From positions 3,363,001-3,427,000 of the forward strand of contig NZ_CP042910.1 in NCBI RefSeq assembly GCF_008298035.1: DNA of 64,000 bases, written 5' to 3'. Below the pieces are notes generated by a model. The model was not told where the DNA came from. It made no database searches and saw nothing but the letters and a program-made list of their open reading frames with translations. Made by a program: the position numbers and the translations under genes. The stretch comes from Gimesia maris (GTDB lineage: Bacteria > Planctomycetota > Planctomycetia > Planctomycetales > Planctomycetaceae). The number at the start of each line of letters is the position of its first letter. The stretch's first letter is position 1. Below, piece after piece: positions 43,279 through 51,859 of this stretch.

Positions 43279-44406
43279 GTGAAAATGCTACTTGCTAACA
43301 CCGTCCTTTTCGCGTTTTTGCTTCCTGGCTGCACTTCCTCAGAGGAGACTGAGAACAGCTCTAACACATCTGGTAGTGAGTCGCAAACGGCATCTTTCAC
43401 GGCACCAGACAAATCTAAATCAGGTTCGGGCAGAATTGCCCCGAGCTCCCAGAACGGTGACGAGTTAAAGGTTGTATTTGAAGAAGATGATTATCCTGTC
43501 GTCTTCTCAACCGACGCAGGAAATCTTCTCAAAATCCCACAGGAAAATGCCGACACCACAGTCAAGCTGCTCTGCCATGACCCCGGTCTCAAAATTGCAG
43601 AAGAAATCAAACAGAGGGGGCGGAGTTTAAGTCTTGCTACAGGTCAAACGGATGATGGAACACGTATCTGGGCGGTAACCCGCTATGGTGGTCGCATCTG
43701 GGATGCAGCAACCGGCAAGGAACTGGCCAGCTATTATCTCAAATTCCCTGCGCGACAGACCTCACAGGGCTCCCGTTCTCCACAGGCACTGGGGCTGGAA
43801 GTTCGAGATGAAAATACTCTTGTTAACCGGGGATACATTCCCTCGCTGCTGTTAAGCCCGCAGGCGAATCTCCTGGTGACCCGAAAAAATCTTCACTCAG
43901 ACAGCAAAAGCAAAGGACGAATTGGCGATTCACTGAATCTGGGGCCTCCACAGAAGCTCCAGCGACTAGTCATGCAGGCGAACTCGCCGGCCCTCGATAC
44001 ATTCCGCGTCAGCATCCAGACCCCTCGGTTCACGGGCGTCTCGCCACTCAAATATGCGCCGCCCAACTTCATCGTTCCGGAGATCGTATTCCATAATCAG
44101 AATGGCCAGCTTCTGGATGATCGTCATCGTATATTCGATTTTGAAACCACAGTCAGAGGAGAAATCTATTTCGCGATTTCATCTAACGGAACCATGGTAG
44201 CTCCCTTAGTGGCTGACAGATCTCAAGGTTTGTTTTCTGCACTCGTTTCAGTCCCTGACGGCAATTCGTATCTTTTCAAACTTCGGGAGAGCACGCTTCC
44301 CGGGTTCTGTGCAGACGATACGAAAAATGTCTTTGTTTCAAGTAATGGCGTCAGTCTGCATCATGCGCAGAACCTGTTAAAGTTGTTCCGTTTTCAAATG
44401 GCCTGA
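43279..44406 (+). CDS. Secreted lipoprotein, beta-propeller-like
   Basis: A 375-residue lipoprotein with an export signal ending in FAFLLPGCTSS (lipobox LPGC). A Ser/Thr-rich linker (residues 20-50) leads to a region with repeated beta-hairpin patterns (IWAVTRYGGRIWDAATGKEL, WD40-like). The start is the GTG at 43279 or the ATG two codons later; GGAAGGTG lies upstream. The family is unknown. It may be a target of, or a companion to, the kinase module upstream. Confidence 0.65.
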   Translation: MKMLLANTVLFAFLLPGCTSSEETENSSNTSGSESQTASFTAPDKSKSGSGRIAPSSQNGDELKVVFEEDDYPVVFSTDAGNLLKIPQENADTTVKLLCHDPGLKIAEEIKQRGRSLSLATGQTDDGTRIWAVTRYGGRIWDAATGKELASYYLKFPARQTSQGSRSPQALGLEVRDENTLVNRGYIPSLLLSPQANLLVTRKNLHSDSKSKGRIGDSLNLGPPQKLQRLVMQANSPALDTFRVSIQTPRFTGVSPLKYAPPNFIVPEIVFHNQNGQLLDDRHRIFDFETTVRGEIYFAISSNGTMVAPLVADRSQGLFSALVSVPDGNSYLFKLRESTLPGFCADDTKNVFVSSNGVSLHHAQNLLKLFRFQMA

Positions 44407-44549
44407 AGCCGGGCTGTTTCCGGCCTGCGCAGGAAAAACTCCTTCGCCCACCGATCACAAACCTCCAACAACTTGTTCTCGGCCAGGCACCCAGGCTCAA
44501 TCCATCTGGGGAAACTCGGATAAAAACTGTCGGCGAGGGCAAACTATTG

Positions 44550-44577
44550 ATATCATTAACAATGCATAAAATGATAT
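44550..44577. promoter_or_regulatory. Inverted repeat, candidate operator
   Basis: ATATCATT and AATGATAT are perfect 8-bp arms 12 bases apart, 80 bp upstream of the oxidoreductase ATG. Regulatory function is inferred from position only. Confidence 0.35.
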
Positions 44578-44656
44578 GGTGAAAATGGCCACTGATTTAG
44601 TGTAGAGGCCAAACTTTGACGGGCTCCAAACTCAATCTCTAAGAGAGTACTCTCAT

Positions 44657-46033
44657 ATGCAAAATAAAATTCTCCCCCCTGAGAATAAGAGCAGCAAGCT
44701 GACGCGACGTGACTTCATTGCAACCGCCAGTACTGCTTTTATGGTGCCCACCATTGTCCCCAGTTCTGTATTTGGTGCGAATGCCCCCAGTAACCGCATC
44801 AACATTGCCCAGATTGGTTGTGGAAATCAGAGTCGTGCCGACTTGCCCGGTATGTTGCGGCTCGAAGATGCTCAGGTGGTTGCCGTCTGCGACGTCAACA
44901 AAGCCAGTGGTGGATATGCTCGTAAAGAGCATTTTCTGGGACGCGACCCCGCTCAGAAAAAAGTGAATGAGCACTATGCCAAAAAGGCGCGTTCGGGGAA
45001 GTACCAGGGATGTGATGCCTACAGTGACTTTCGCGATGTTCTGGCACGCGAAGACATCGATGCCGTCATGATCACTTTGCCCGATCATTGGCATGCTTTG
45101 GCGACTGTAAAAGCCTGTGAAGCTGGCAAAGACGTCTATTGCCAGAAACCCATGTCACTCACCGTTCACGATGGTCAGCAGATGATCAAAGCAGTTCGCA
45201 AGCACAATCGTATTTTACAGACCGGCTCTCAGTATCGCTCGAATAAATTAGTGCGCCGCATGTGTGAACTGGTACGCAATGGCCGAATCGGCGAGGTCAA
45301 ACGCGTGGTTTCTATTATTAATAGCAGCGGTGCAGGACCGGGCCCAGGTTGGAAGGAAATGCCGGTACCCGCTGGATTTGATTATAACATGTGGTTAGGC
45401 CCCGCTCCGATGGCTCCCTATCACAGCGATCGCTGCTTCTACCGTTTCCGTTTCCATCTCGATTATTCAGGGGGACAGGTAACCAACACCGGTGCTCATT
45501 CAACCGATATCATCCAGTGGGCGCTGGACATGGATGGCACTGGCCCGGTGGAATTCGAGAATCAACCAGGGGTCGTTTGGCCGCCCAAAGGGCATCTATA
45601 CACCACTGCGATGAAAACCGACTTCCGCGCACGCTACGCCAACGGCATCGAGTTTATTTGTCGTACACAGGATCCCGGCTTCGGAGCCCGCATCGAAGGC
45701 ACTGAAGGCTGGGTTCAATTCAGTGTCAACAATATGCGCGAGGTAGAAGCATCCTCAGATGCCATCAAGAATTCGGTGATCACAGCCGATGAGATTCACC
45801 TACCCGTCAGCGAGAATCATTACCAGAACTTCATTGACTCCGTCAAGTCGCGGAAAGATCCCATCGAACCCGTTGAGGCCGGACATTCTACCGCCAGCAT
45901 TTGCCACTTGGGTAACATCGCCATGCGGCTGAAACGAAAACTAAAGTGGGACCCTGAGAAAGAACAGTTCATCGGTGATGACGAAGCCAATCAGATGCTG
46001 CAACGCCCCTATCGCGCGCCCTGGCAAATCTGA
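44657..46033 (+). CDS. Gfo/Idh/MocA-family oxidoreductase with Tat leader
   Basis: A 458-residue NAD(P)-dependent sugar oxidoreductase-type protein. The leader has a twin-arginine motif (LTRRDFIATASTAFM) typical of planctomycete exported enzymes. The Rossmann region reads INIAQIGCGNQSRADL, followed by QVVAVCDVN; EAGKDVYCQKPMSL is the classic Gfo/Idh/MocA EKP motif (here QKP). LGPAPMAPYH and GGQVTNTGAHSTDI complete the C-terminal signature. The substrate is unknown. It is divergent in function and strand from the ThuA-like protein 196 bp downstream; such pairs often act in sugar or inositol catabolism. Confidence 0.9.
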   Translation: MQNKILPPENKSSKLTRRDFIATASTAFMVPTIVPSSVFGANAPSNRINIAQIGCGNQSRADLPGMLRLEDAQVVAVCDVNKASGGYARKEHFLGRDPAQKKVNEHYAKKARSGKYQGCDAYSDFRDVLAREDIDAVMITLPDHWHALATVKACEAGKDVYCQKPMSLTVHDGQQMIKAVRKHNRILQTGSQYRSNKLVRRMCELVRNGRIGEVKRVVSIINSSGAGPGPGWKEMPVPAGFDYNMWLGPAPMAPYHSDRCFYRFRFHLDYSGGQVTNTGAHSTDIIQWALDMDGTGPVEFENQPGVVWPPKGHLYTTAMKTDFRARYANGIEFICRTQDPGFGARIEGTEGWVQFSVNNMREVEASSDAIKNSVITADEIHLPVSENHYQNFIDSVKSRKDPIEPVEAGHSTASICHLGNIAMRLKRKLKWDPEKEQFIGDDEANQMLQRPYRAPWQI

Positions 46034-46229
46034 AACGGGGACTGCACGCTCAACTGAGTTTGTCGATCAGAAATATTTGTGGATTCGTGTATTTCGTGAT
46101 TAGCAAAAAGTCATTGACCTTGCCCCCCTAACCGCATCCAGAACTTGATATACTAATCAGGATTGAGGATGACGAGGAGGCAACATGCCCACCTTCGAGT
46201 CCTACCTGGGGCAGTGTAAAAACGACCCG

Positions 46230-47066
46230 TCAATCGGCCAGCAACCAGGTGATCGCATTGTTGTAGAGCCGGATCACATCAGGCTGTTTGACATCCTCGG
46301 GTGCACCCAGGCTTGTGTAAAAGACCCGAGCCTGTTTGGGACCGTAGGTGCGGTACCAGGCTAACGGCTGGGCCGGCGTATCCGTCTCCGCTTTACCAAG
46401 CAGCAGCGGGGTAGCATCTTCGGCGAGTGGCAAGACCAGGTACAGCGACTGGTAACCGCGGATGCTGGACGGGTCGATCCCTTTCAAGAACGGCGTTTTC
46501 GCGGGAGCATCTGGGTGGCGTGTGACCCGATAAGGCAACCCCTTGGTCTCATAGCCGGTGTTTTGTCCGCCGAGTACAGCCGGTGTGAATTCCGGCCAGA
46601 CCGCTCCTCCTTCAGGAGGTTTGGCATCCTTACCCCGAGGCAAAAAGGCGTGGTTGGCCGTTCGAATCCCCAGCAGTGGTTTACCCGCATTGAGATGTTT
46701 TTTGATCGCTTCGAGCTGTTCGGCTGGCGGTGTTGCCCGTCGTATAAATACAATCAACAGGTCGGCTCGTGGAACCGCTTTGAGCAGCCCAGGAATATCT
46801 GTTGGCAACGGCTGATTGCCTTCCAGAATCGTAACACTATGGCCAGCCGGCCGAAGCTCCTGCGTCGCGTAGCGATTGAGAAACGTGACCGCTTCGTAAT
46901 TGTTCGGATCATCCACCGTCAAACAAACGATCTCGGCTCCTGGTGCCTGTTGAGCAGCCATAGTGTTGATCATCATGAGTAAAAGTAGGAAGATCGAAAA
47001 CGTGCAGAATCGGTCGAGAAGTCGACCGTGGTGACTGATCGAGATGGTTGCATATCGGGTTGGCAT
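46230..47066 (-). CDS. ThuA-like (trehalose-utilisation type) exported protein
   Basis: A 278-residue protein with an N-terminal hydrophobic segment (FSIFLLLLMMINTMA) serving as an export signal. The ThuA fold is visible as ADLLIVFIRRATPP, LLGIRTANHAF (the class I amidotransferase-like turn), VLGGQNTGYETKG, and ARVFYTSLGAPED near the C-terminus. ThuA domains occur with sugar oxidoreductases, as here. The exact reaction is unknown. Confidence 0.8.
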   Translation of the reverse strand: MPTRYATISISHHGRLLDRFCTFSIFLLLLMMINTMAAQQAPGAEIVCLTVDDPNNYEAVTFLNRYATQELRPAGHSVTILEGNQPLPTDIPGLLKAVPRADLLIVFIRRATPPAEQLEAIKKHLNAGKPLLGIRTANHAFLPRGKDAKPPEGGAVWPEFTPAVLGGQNTGYETKGLPYRVTRHPDAPAKTPFLKGIDPSSIRGYQSLYLVLPLAEDATPLLLGKAETDTPAQPLAWYRTYGPKQARVFYTSLGAPEDVKQPDVIRLYNNAITWLLAD

Positions 47067-47218
47067 TGGACGTCTTTCGTGGTGGAGACAGGCAGTGAAT
47101 AAGACTACCGTCTAGCTGGGTATTCAATGGTTGGACTACTATTTTAGTTTTAGAAAACAGGTTGCCCCGTTGTTTCCAGATCAGAACGGCCTCAACATTG
47201 AGTGCTTGGCCTGAAATC

Positions 47219-47237
47219 AAAGCGTAGCGCCTGCCGG
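47219..47237 (+). repeat. Extragenic repeat copy 1
   Basis: AAAGCGTAGCGCCTGCCGG, identical to 47892-47910, followed within 15 bases by CCGTAACGCT. The AGCGT...ACGCT ends form a loose inverted pair, which suggests a dispersed REP-like or MITE-like element. Confidence 0.6.
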
Positions 47238-47489
47238 TCGAAAACCGTAACGCTATCTGTGCTGAATAGGTACCTTCAATTTTGCCAATTGTGCCCAAAT
47301 AGTCAAATCATTTCTGGAGTTTAAGGCACTCAGCACTGACGTACCTCCTGAGAGGCATTCAGGAGCGTTTTAGAGGCAGAGTGCGAGAAAATTGCCCACG
47401 GTTGGAATCAAGGGACGAGAGAAGCGATTCTGGGCGTCTCAGAGGGTGTGATCTTGTACAGAAAACCGCAGAATAACGGACCACGTACT

Positions 47490-47530
47490 GGACCACTACC
47501 ATTTAGTAGATAGTGGACCGTTTTTCGTTT
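47490..47530 (+). terminator. Hairpin followed by T-rich tract
   Basis: GGACCACTA and TAGTGGACC pair over nine positions with one A-A mismatch around a short loop; a GTTTTTCGTTTT tract follows. No active gene ends just upstream on the plus strand, so this may be a relic. Confidence 0.4.
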
Positions 47531-47560
47531 TCTTAAACCTTTTCTCAAAAATGGTTTAAA

Positions 47561-47600
47561 GTCGGTTCGACACGATTCGAACGTGAGACCTCTTGCTCCC
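47561..47600 (-). tRNA. tRNA 3'-end-like remnant
   Basis: On the minus strand CACG-TTCGAAT-CGTG reads as a T-arm with the invariant TTCGAAT loop, followed by TCGAACCGAC in place of an acceptor strand. There is no D arm, anticodon arm or CCA end upstream or downstream, so it is a fragment, possibly an old attachment site. Confidence 0.3.
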
Positions 47601-47891
47601 AAAAGATGGAATCTTTTTGCGACTCATTCACCCACACCCCGCAAACCACCCATCCCTGCCGGCGGAGAGTTGAAATGCCACGCCTACCGGACCTGGAATG
47701 GGCCCCATGCGGCAATTGGTCCGATCGTGCCTTTACCGATCCTTCCCACCGAGAAAAACGAGTTAATGAAGCCGATATATCGTGAGGCTCCAGACAGTTT
47801 TGTAGCCTCCTCTGGCTCTATCAAAACCTTCACATGTATCAGAATACGAGTTAGAGGCAACTCACCTCCACTAAATGTAAACAACGGCCAG

Positions 47892-47910
47892 AAAGCGTAG
47901 CGCCTGCCGG
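47892..47910 (+). repeat. Extragenic repeat copy 2
   Basis: Exact second copy of AAAGCGTAGCGCCTGCCGG, followed by a more distant CGTAACGCC. It lies about 125 bp before the promoter of the BlaI-like gene. Confidence 0.6.
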
Positions 47911-48034
47911 GGAGTGGCAAATTGGTATAAAAACGTAACGCCCAAATAACCACCTGCTGGTTTTGGAGCAGAAGCTGATAATTATCAGTACGGCAGGTGA
48001 AAATTCCTGCCCGTTCCTTTTTTCCAACATCAGC

Positions 48035-48063
48035 TTGACACATGGGACGGTTTGTCCTACCCT
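48035..48063 (+). promoter_or_regulatory. Sigma-70-type promoter of the BlaI-like operon
   Basis: TTGACA (48035-48040) and TACCCT (48058-48063) are separated by 17 bases. GGAC...GTCC dyad symmetry lies between the two boxes. Confidence 0.5.
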
Positions 48064-48070
48064 TGCCTGC

Positions 48071-48081
48071 GACATAATGTC
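48071..48081. promoter_or_regulatory. BlaI-type operator candidate
   Basis: GACATAATGTC is a perfect palindrome just downstream of the -10 box, containing the ACA...TGT arms seen in BlaI/MecI operators. The BlaI-like protein encoded next is the probable repressor. Confidence 0.5.
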
Positions 48082-48109
48082 CCAGGTTTATGGAAAGGAT
48101 GCGATAGCG

Positions 48110-48505
48110 ATGGTCAAGACGCCGCGTGATGTCACGGAAGCGGAACTGAGTGTATTGCAGGTACTCTGGCAGCAGGGGCCAGCAACAATTCGCGCGATAA
48201 CTGAAATCCTTGAACCCGAGCGAACCGACGCCTATTATTCCACCGTTAAAAAGCTGCTGGAACGGCTCGTTACTAAAGGCTATGTGAGCCGCGAACCAGC
48301 TGGCATTGCTTTTATCTACGAAGCGAGTATGGATCGTGACGAACTGGTGGGGCGACGCCTGCAGGAAGTGGCGGAGGCTCTGTGTGAAGGTTCCCTGACG
48401 CCTCTGCTGACGCAACTGGCGCAGCACAATGATCTGAACCGGAAACAGCAGAAAGTGCTGATGGATTTGATCGAAGATCTGGCTAAACAACACCAAAAAC
48501 CATAA
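48110..48505 (+). CDS. BlaI/MecI-family transcriptional repressor
   Basis: A 131-residue winged-helix repressor: VTEAELSVLQVLWQQGPATI, then YSTVKKLLERLVTKGYVSRE and the C-terminal dimerisation helices. The ATG at 48110 (GGAAAGGA about 9 bases upstream) replaces an earlier in-frame start that lies in the promoter. In BlaI/BlaR1 systems the membrane sensor triggers cleavage of the repressor. The sensor-like M56 gene follows 10 bases after the stop. In planctomycetes such pairs are not tied to beta-lactamases, so the signal is unknown. Confidence 0.88.
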   Translation: MVKTPRDVTEAELSVLQVLWQQGPATIRAITEILEPERTDAYYSTVKKLLERLVTKGYVSREPAGIAFIYEASMDRDELVGRRLQEVAEALCEGSLTPLLTQLAQHNDLNRKQQKVLMDLIEDLAKQHQKP

Positions 48506-48515
48506 GGAGATGGCA

Positions 48516-51497
48516 ATGGATCTGCTCTGGAAACTTCTGATCAGCAATGCGATGATCGCCGGCTGTCTGTTTGTGATGGTACTGCTAGTCCGCCGCTGGG
48601 TGAAAAACCCGGCGGTGTTGCATCTGCTGCTGTTGCTGGTGTTGATCAAGTTAATCACCCCGGCTGTCTGGTATCCGCGAATCGACCTGCTAACGGCGAA
48701 AACGAAGACTGCACCTAATCATCCCGCAATAGCGTCTCCCCAAGGAGCAGAAACAGAATCGACGCCTGAGAGTCAGGCTGCTGCCAAATCGGGGCTGTCG
48801 TCCTTTGCTGCTCTGCGAAAGGGCTTGCGAAAGACGACGACAGCTGCAGATCCTACAGCAGAGGACATCCCATCCCCTGGTATGACCAAACAACCGTCCC
48901 CGATGGTGGAATCATTCACTGAACCAGCCTGGTCGGCACGACTGACTTCGTATTTCGCTGGACTGGAGTGGACATGGTCCTCCCTGTTACTCCTGATCTG
49001 GGGAACGGGAACCATGGTATGTTTTTTCGTGGGTGCAGTGCGAATCATCTGTTTTCAGCGACTGCTGAAACAGGCTCAACCCGCGCCTGCAGAACTGCAG
49101 CAACGAGCTCGAACACTGGGAACACAGATCGGATTGAAATCGGTACCCCAGGTCGACCTGATCTCAGGCGCGATCTCTCCCCTGCTCTGGGCCGGCTTCA
49201 GCCGGGCACGAATTATCCTGCCGGCACAACTCCTGCAGGAACTGAACGACGCTGAAGTCGAAACGCTGCTGCTGCACGAGCTGGCACATTACCGCCGCGG
49301 CGATCACTGGGTGCGGTTGCTCGAACTCCTGACAACGGGACTCTACTGGTGGTACCCGGTCGTGTGGTGGGGCCGCCGGGAAATTCGGGTGATTGAAGAA
49401 ACCTGTTGTGATGCTTGGGTCATCTGGACTGAACCAGACAAACGACGTGCCTATGCGGAAGTCCTCGTCAAAGCAACAGGCTTCGTTTCTCAGGCGCAGT
49501 GCATCCCCGCTGCGACCGGTATGGGAACCCAGCGGATTCTGGAACAGCGGCTGACGTCGATCATGTGTGATTCCTTGAAGCACCGGATTTCGCGGCGGGG
49601 AAAATTCCTGCTGGTAACAGTGGCCTTGTTATTATTGTCGCTGGCCCCCCTACCCGGCACTTCACAGGCGGAAACAAAGGTCGCAGAGAAACCGAACCAG
49701 CTGCCGAGCGTGGAAGAGATTCTGGGCGGTTACCGGAACAACCTCCAGCGTCTGCTCCCGCTGGGGATGACGTACCGGATCATGGCACAGGAGAACATGA
49801 ACTGCATCACCCGGGACAGACTGATTCTGGAAGCACTCAGAAATATTCAGAAAGCCGACCGAAGTGAGATCAAGATCGATGGAAAGATCATGAGCGAGGA
49901 CGAGTACCAGATGAGGGTTACCTACTCATACTCTTCACAGGAAATGTTCCTGGATAGTCAATTAACCCCGGAAGTAGTACAGAAGCGGTTGAGTGAAACA
50001 GTGGTAGATCAACGTTACTTCTGGACAGATGGTCGATCGTTTCATCAACGACGGCCTTATCAGTTACAACAGAAGAATACCACTTTAGAGCAGGGACCAG
50101 TCTGGCCGGCGGAGAATTTAAATGAGCATTATGACGCGATCGAGCTGATCTCGTGGTCCAATCAGAACCAGCCTCCCTTGAGGCGGTGGTACGGTAGAAA
50201 GAAAAACAACCAGATTCCGCAAGGTGAAATCGGAAACGATCTGAAGCAGATCCATAACCTGAAGACGACCGCACCGCTGGGACTCAAACAATTTCACTGG
50301 ACAGAAGAGTTGTCTGAATACAGTCTGGATGCCTGCCTGACAAAGCCGCCGCACCGGTACCGGGTTGTAGGGCGAGAAAACCGGGATGGAAAAGCGTTGA
50401 TCCTTGTTGAGTACCTGAACGAGCCGCATGAGCAGAGTCCGGAGAAACGCTGGCGGACACGCGTCTGGGTCGATCCCTCACAGGGTTACCTCCCCTTACG
50501 GATCGAATGGGGATATGTTGATCAAAAGAACCAACTCGCCTGGGGTTTGAGCCAGCATGCAGAGGTGCTGCAGGTCAAACAGGTTGATGGTAGTTTTTAC
50601 CCGACACGCATCCGGTTTCAGGAATACACGACCGGCACTCCGAAAAAACAGGAGCAATCTTCCCAAGCGAACGAGATCAAGATCTTCACGAAGAACCTGG
50701 AGAACCTGCCAGCCGTCCCCACGGTCCCCGGGCGGAGTACCACCTGGGATGTCCTCGACATCCATCCGCATCAGCAAATCGCCCCTGAGACACTGGCACT
50801 GCGGTTTCCAGAGGAGACTGTGTATGACAACAAGATCGACGGTCGGACATACACAACCGGGACAGAGCAGCCGCTGCCTGAAGACCCAGAGCCTCCAGAG
50901 ATGGTGCATCTTTTCTCGCAGGCCCCTCCCCTGCAGGTGACAGAATGGCTGGACGGAAACACTCATCAACTGAAAGACTTCGAGGGCAAGGTCGTAGTGC
51001 TGCTCTTTCTCGAGGATGTATTGAATTACGATTTTTCAGGGATGTCCCCCGAAATTGAAAAGTACGTCGGTGAAATCAAAAAAATGCTGCTCAGGCTGCA
51101 TCAGAAGTACGCGGACAAAGAGATCATCTTCCTGGAAATCTATCCGCCTGGTACTTCCAAAGTAAAGATCCGTGAGTTTCATCAAAATCGCGGATTTAAA
51201 ACACTGGCCGCAATTGACCAGCGGCAGGCAGAGGGAGGCGCTACCAACCAGAAATACCATGGCATTCATGTTGCCCCGACCTGCTTTTTATTGAGCCGCA
51301 AGGGACGAGTCGTCTTCAGCCCGGAAATATATGACTCGATAATGGCGGAGGATTATTTTCAACATACCGCTCGTAAACTTTCGATTTCCCTGGACGAGAT
51401 GGAAAAGCTCCCTGAAGACGAAGCGATTCGGCAAAGCCTGCGGATCATGGAATATATTATCAGTGAGCAGATCGATAAGGTGCTTGTGATTCAATAA
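48516..51497 (+). CDS. BlaR1-like M56 metallopeptidase with redoxin domain
   Basis: A 993-residue membrane protein; AAGGAG lies 6 bases before the ATG at 48516. The N-terminal M56 part has several membrane helices and the zinc motif HELAH at 254-258 (LLLHELAHYRRGDHW), plus the EETCCDAWV motif. After the membrane part, an exported region of about 450 residues leads to a thioredoxin/AhpC-like domain (LQVTEWLDGNTHQLKDF, EGKVVVLLFLEDV, APTCFLLSRKGRVV). The redoxin lacks the CxxC motif. The protein probably senses an envelope signal and inactivates the BlaI-like repressor. The extra redoxin replaces the penicillin-binding sensor of BlaR1. Confidence 0.85.
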   Translation: MDLLWKLLISNAMIAGCLFVMVLLVRRWVKNPAVLHLLLLLVLIKLITPAVWYPRIDLLTAKTKTAPNHPAIASPQGAETESTPESQAAAKSGLSSFAALRKGLRKTTTAADPTAEDIPSPGMTKQPSPMVESFTEPAWSARLTSYFAGLEWTWSSLLLLIWGTGTMVCFFVGAVRIICFQRLLKQAQPAPAELQQRARTLGTQIGLKSVPQVDLISGAISPLLWAGFSRARIILPAQLLQELNDAEVETLLLHELAHYRRGDHWVRLLELLTTGLYWWYPVVWWGRREIRVIEETCCDAWVIWTEPDKRRAYAEVLVKATGFVSQAQCIPAATGMGTQRILEQRLTSIMCDSLKHRISRRGKFLLVTVALLLLSLAPLPGTSQAETKVAEKPNQLPSVEEILGGYRNNLQRLLPLGMTYRIMAQENMNCITRDRLILEALRNIQKADRSEIKIDGKIMSEDEYQMRVTYSYSSQEMFLDSQLTPEVVQKRLSETVVDQRYFWTDGRSFHQRRPYQLQQKNTTLEQGPVWPAENLNEHYDAIELISWSNQNQPPLRRWYGRKKNNQIPQGEIGNDLKQIHNLKTTAPLGLKQFHWTEELSEYSLDACLTKPPHRYRVVGRENRDGKALILVEYLNEPHEQSPEKRWRTRVWVDPSQGYLPLRIEWGYVDQKNQLAWGLSQHAEVLQVKQVDGSFYPTRIRFQEYTTGTPKKQEQSSQANEIKIFTKNLENLPAVPTVPGRSTTWDVLDIHPHQQIAPETLALRFPEETVYDNKIDGRTYTTGTEQPLPEDPEPPEMVHLFSQAPPLQVTEWLDGNTHQLKDFEGKVVVLLFLEDVLNYDFSGMSPEIEKYVGEIKKMLLRLHQKYADKEIIFLEIYPPGTSKVKIREFHQNRGFKTLAAIDQRQAEGGATNQKYHGIHVAPTCFLLSRKGRVVFSPEIYDSIMAEDYFQHTARKLSISLDEMEKLPEDEAIRQSLRIMEYIISEQIDKVLVIQ

Positions 51498-51638
51498 TCC
51501 GCCAACCAGGGTGCTGCTGTTATCAGCGTTTGAGTTTCTGCGGTTTTTTCCGTAGGCACAGCAAAGCAAGATGCTGAACACACCGCAAAAAACACAATAA
51601 GTATCATCATATGGTTTAGAGACTGGTGGCGTCACTGA

Positions 51639-51859
51639 TTACTTTTTTTTTAGTTCCTGTCGATAAGGCTTGTTGGATTGAAATGCGTTCAACATCGCCT
51701 TGCGGATTTCAGTGTAATTTGTAGGGGCCCTTTTCTCCGCATTTCGTAAACACTTGATCGCTTCATTGAATTCACCGTTTTCAGCGTATGCTGCAGCAAG
51801 GCTGCTTAGTGAATTCAATTCACCAGGGGCATCCTGAAATGCCTGCTTCGTTTTGTGTT
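51639..51859 (-). pseudogene. Truncated TPR-type gene fragment
   Basis: The minus-strand frame encodes KTKQAFQDAPGELNSLSSLA, then AYAENGEFNEAIKCLRNAEK and a C-terminal RQELKKK before TAA. The A-Y-x-x-x-G-x-x-x-E-A-I pattern is a tetratricopeptide repeat. No start codon exists in frame; the 5' part stops where the integrase gene ends. It is the 3' end of a host gene cut off by the inserted element. No ORF is called here because it has no start. Confidence 0.6.

Larger units (their letters stand above)
47067..48034. other. Non-coding region with repeats and tRNA-like remnants
   Basis: No supported gene over about 970 bases. It contains two copies of a 19-base repeat, a hairpin at 47490-47530 and a tRNA 3'-like fragment near 47561-47600. 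ORFs on both strands lack ribosome binding sites and sensible composition. It may be an island junction. Confidence 0.5.
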
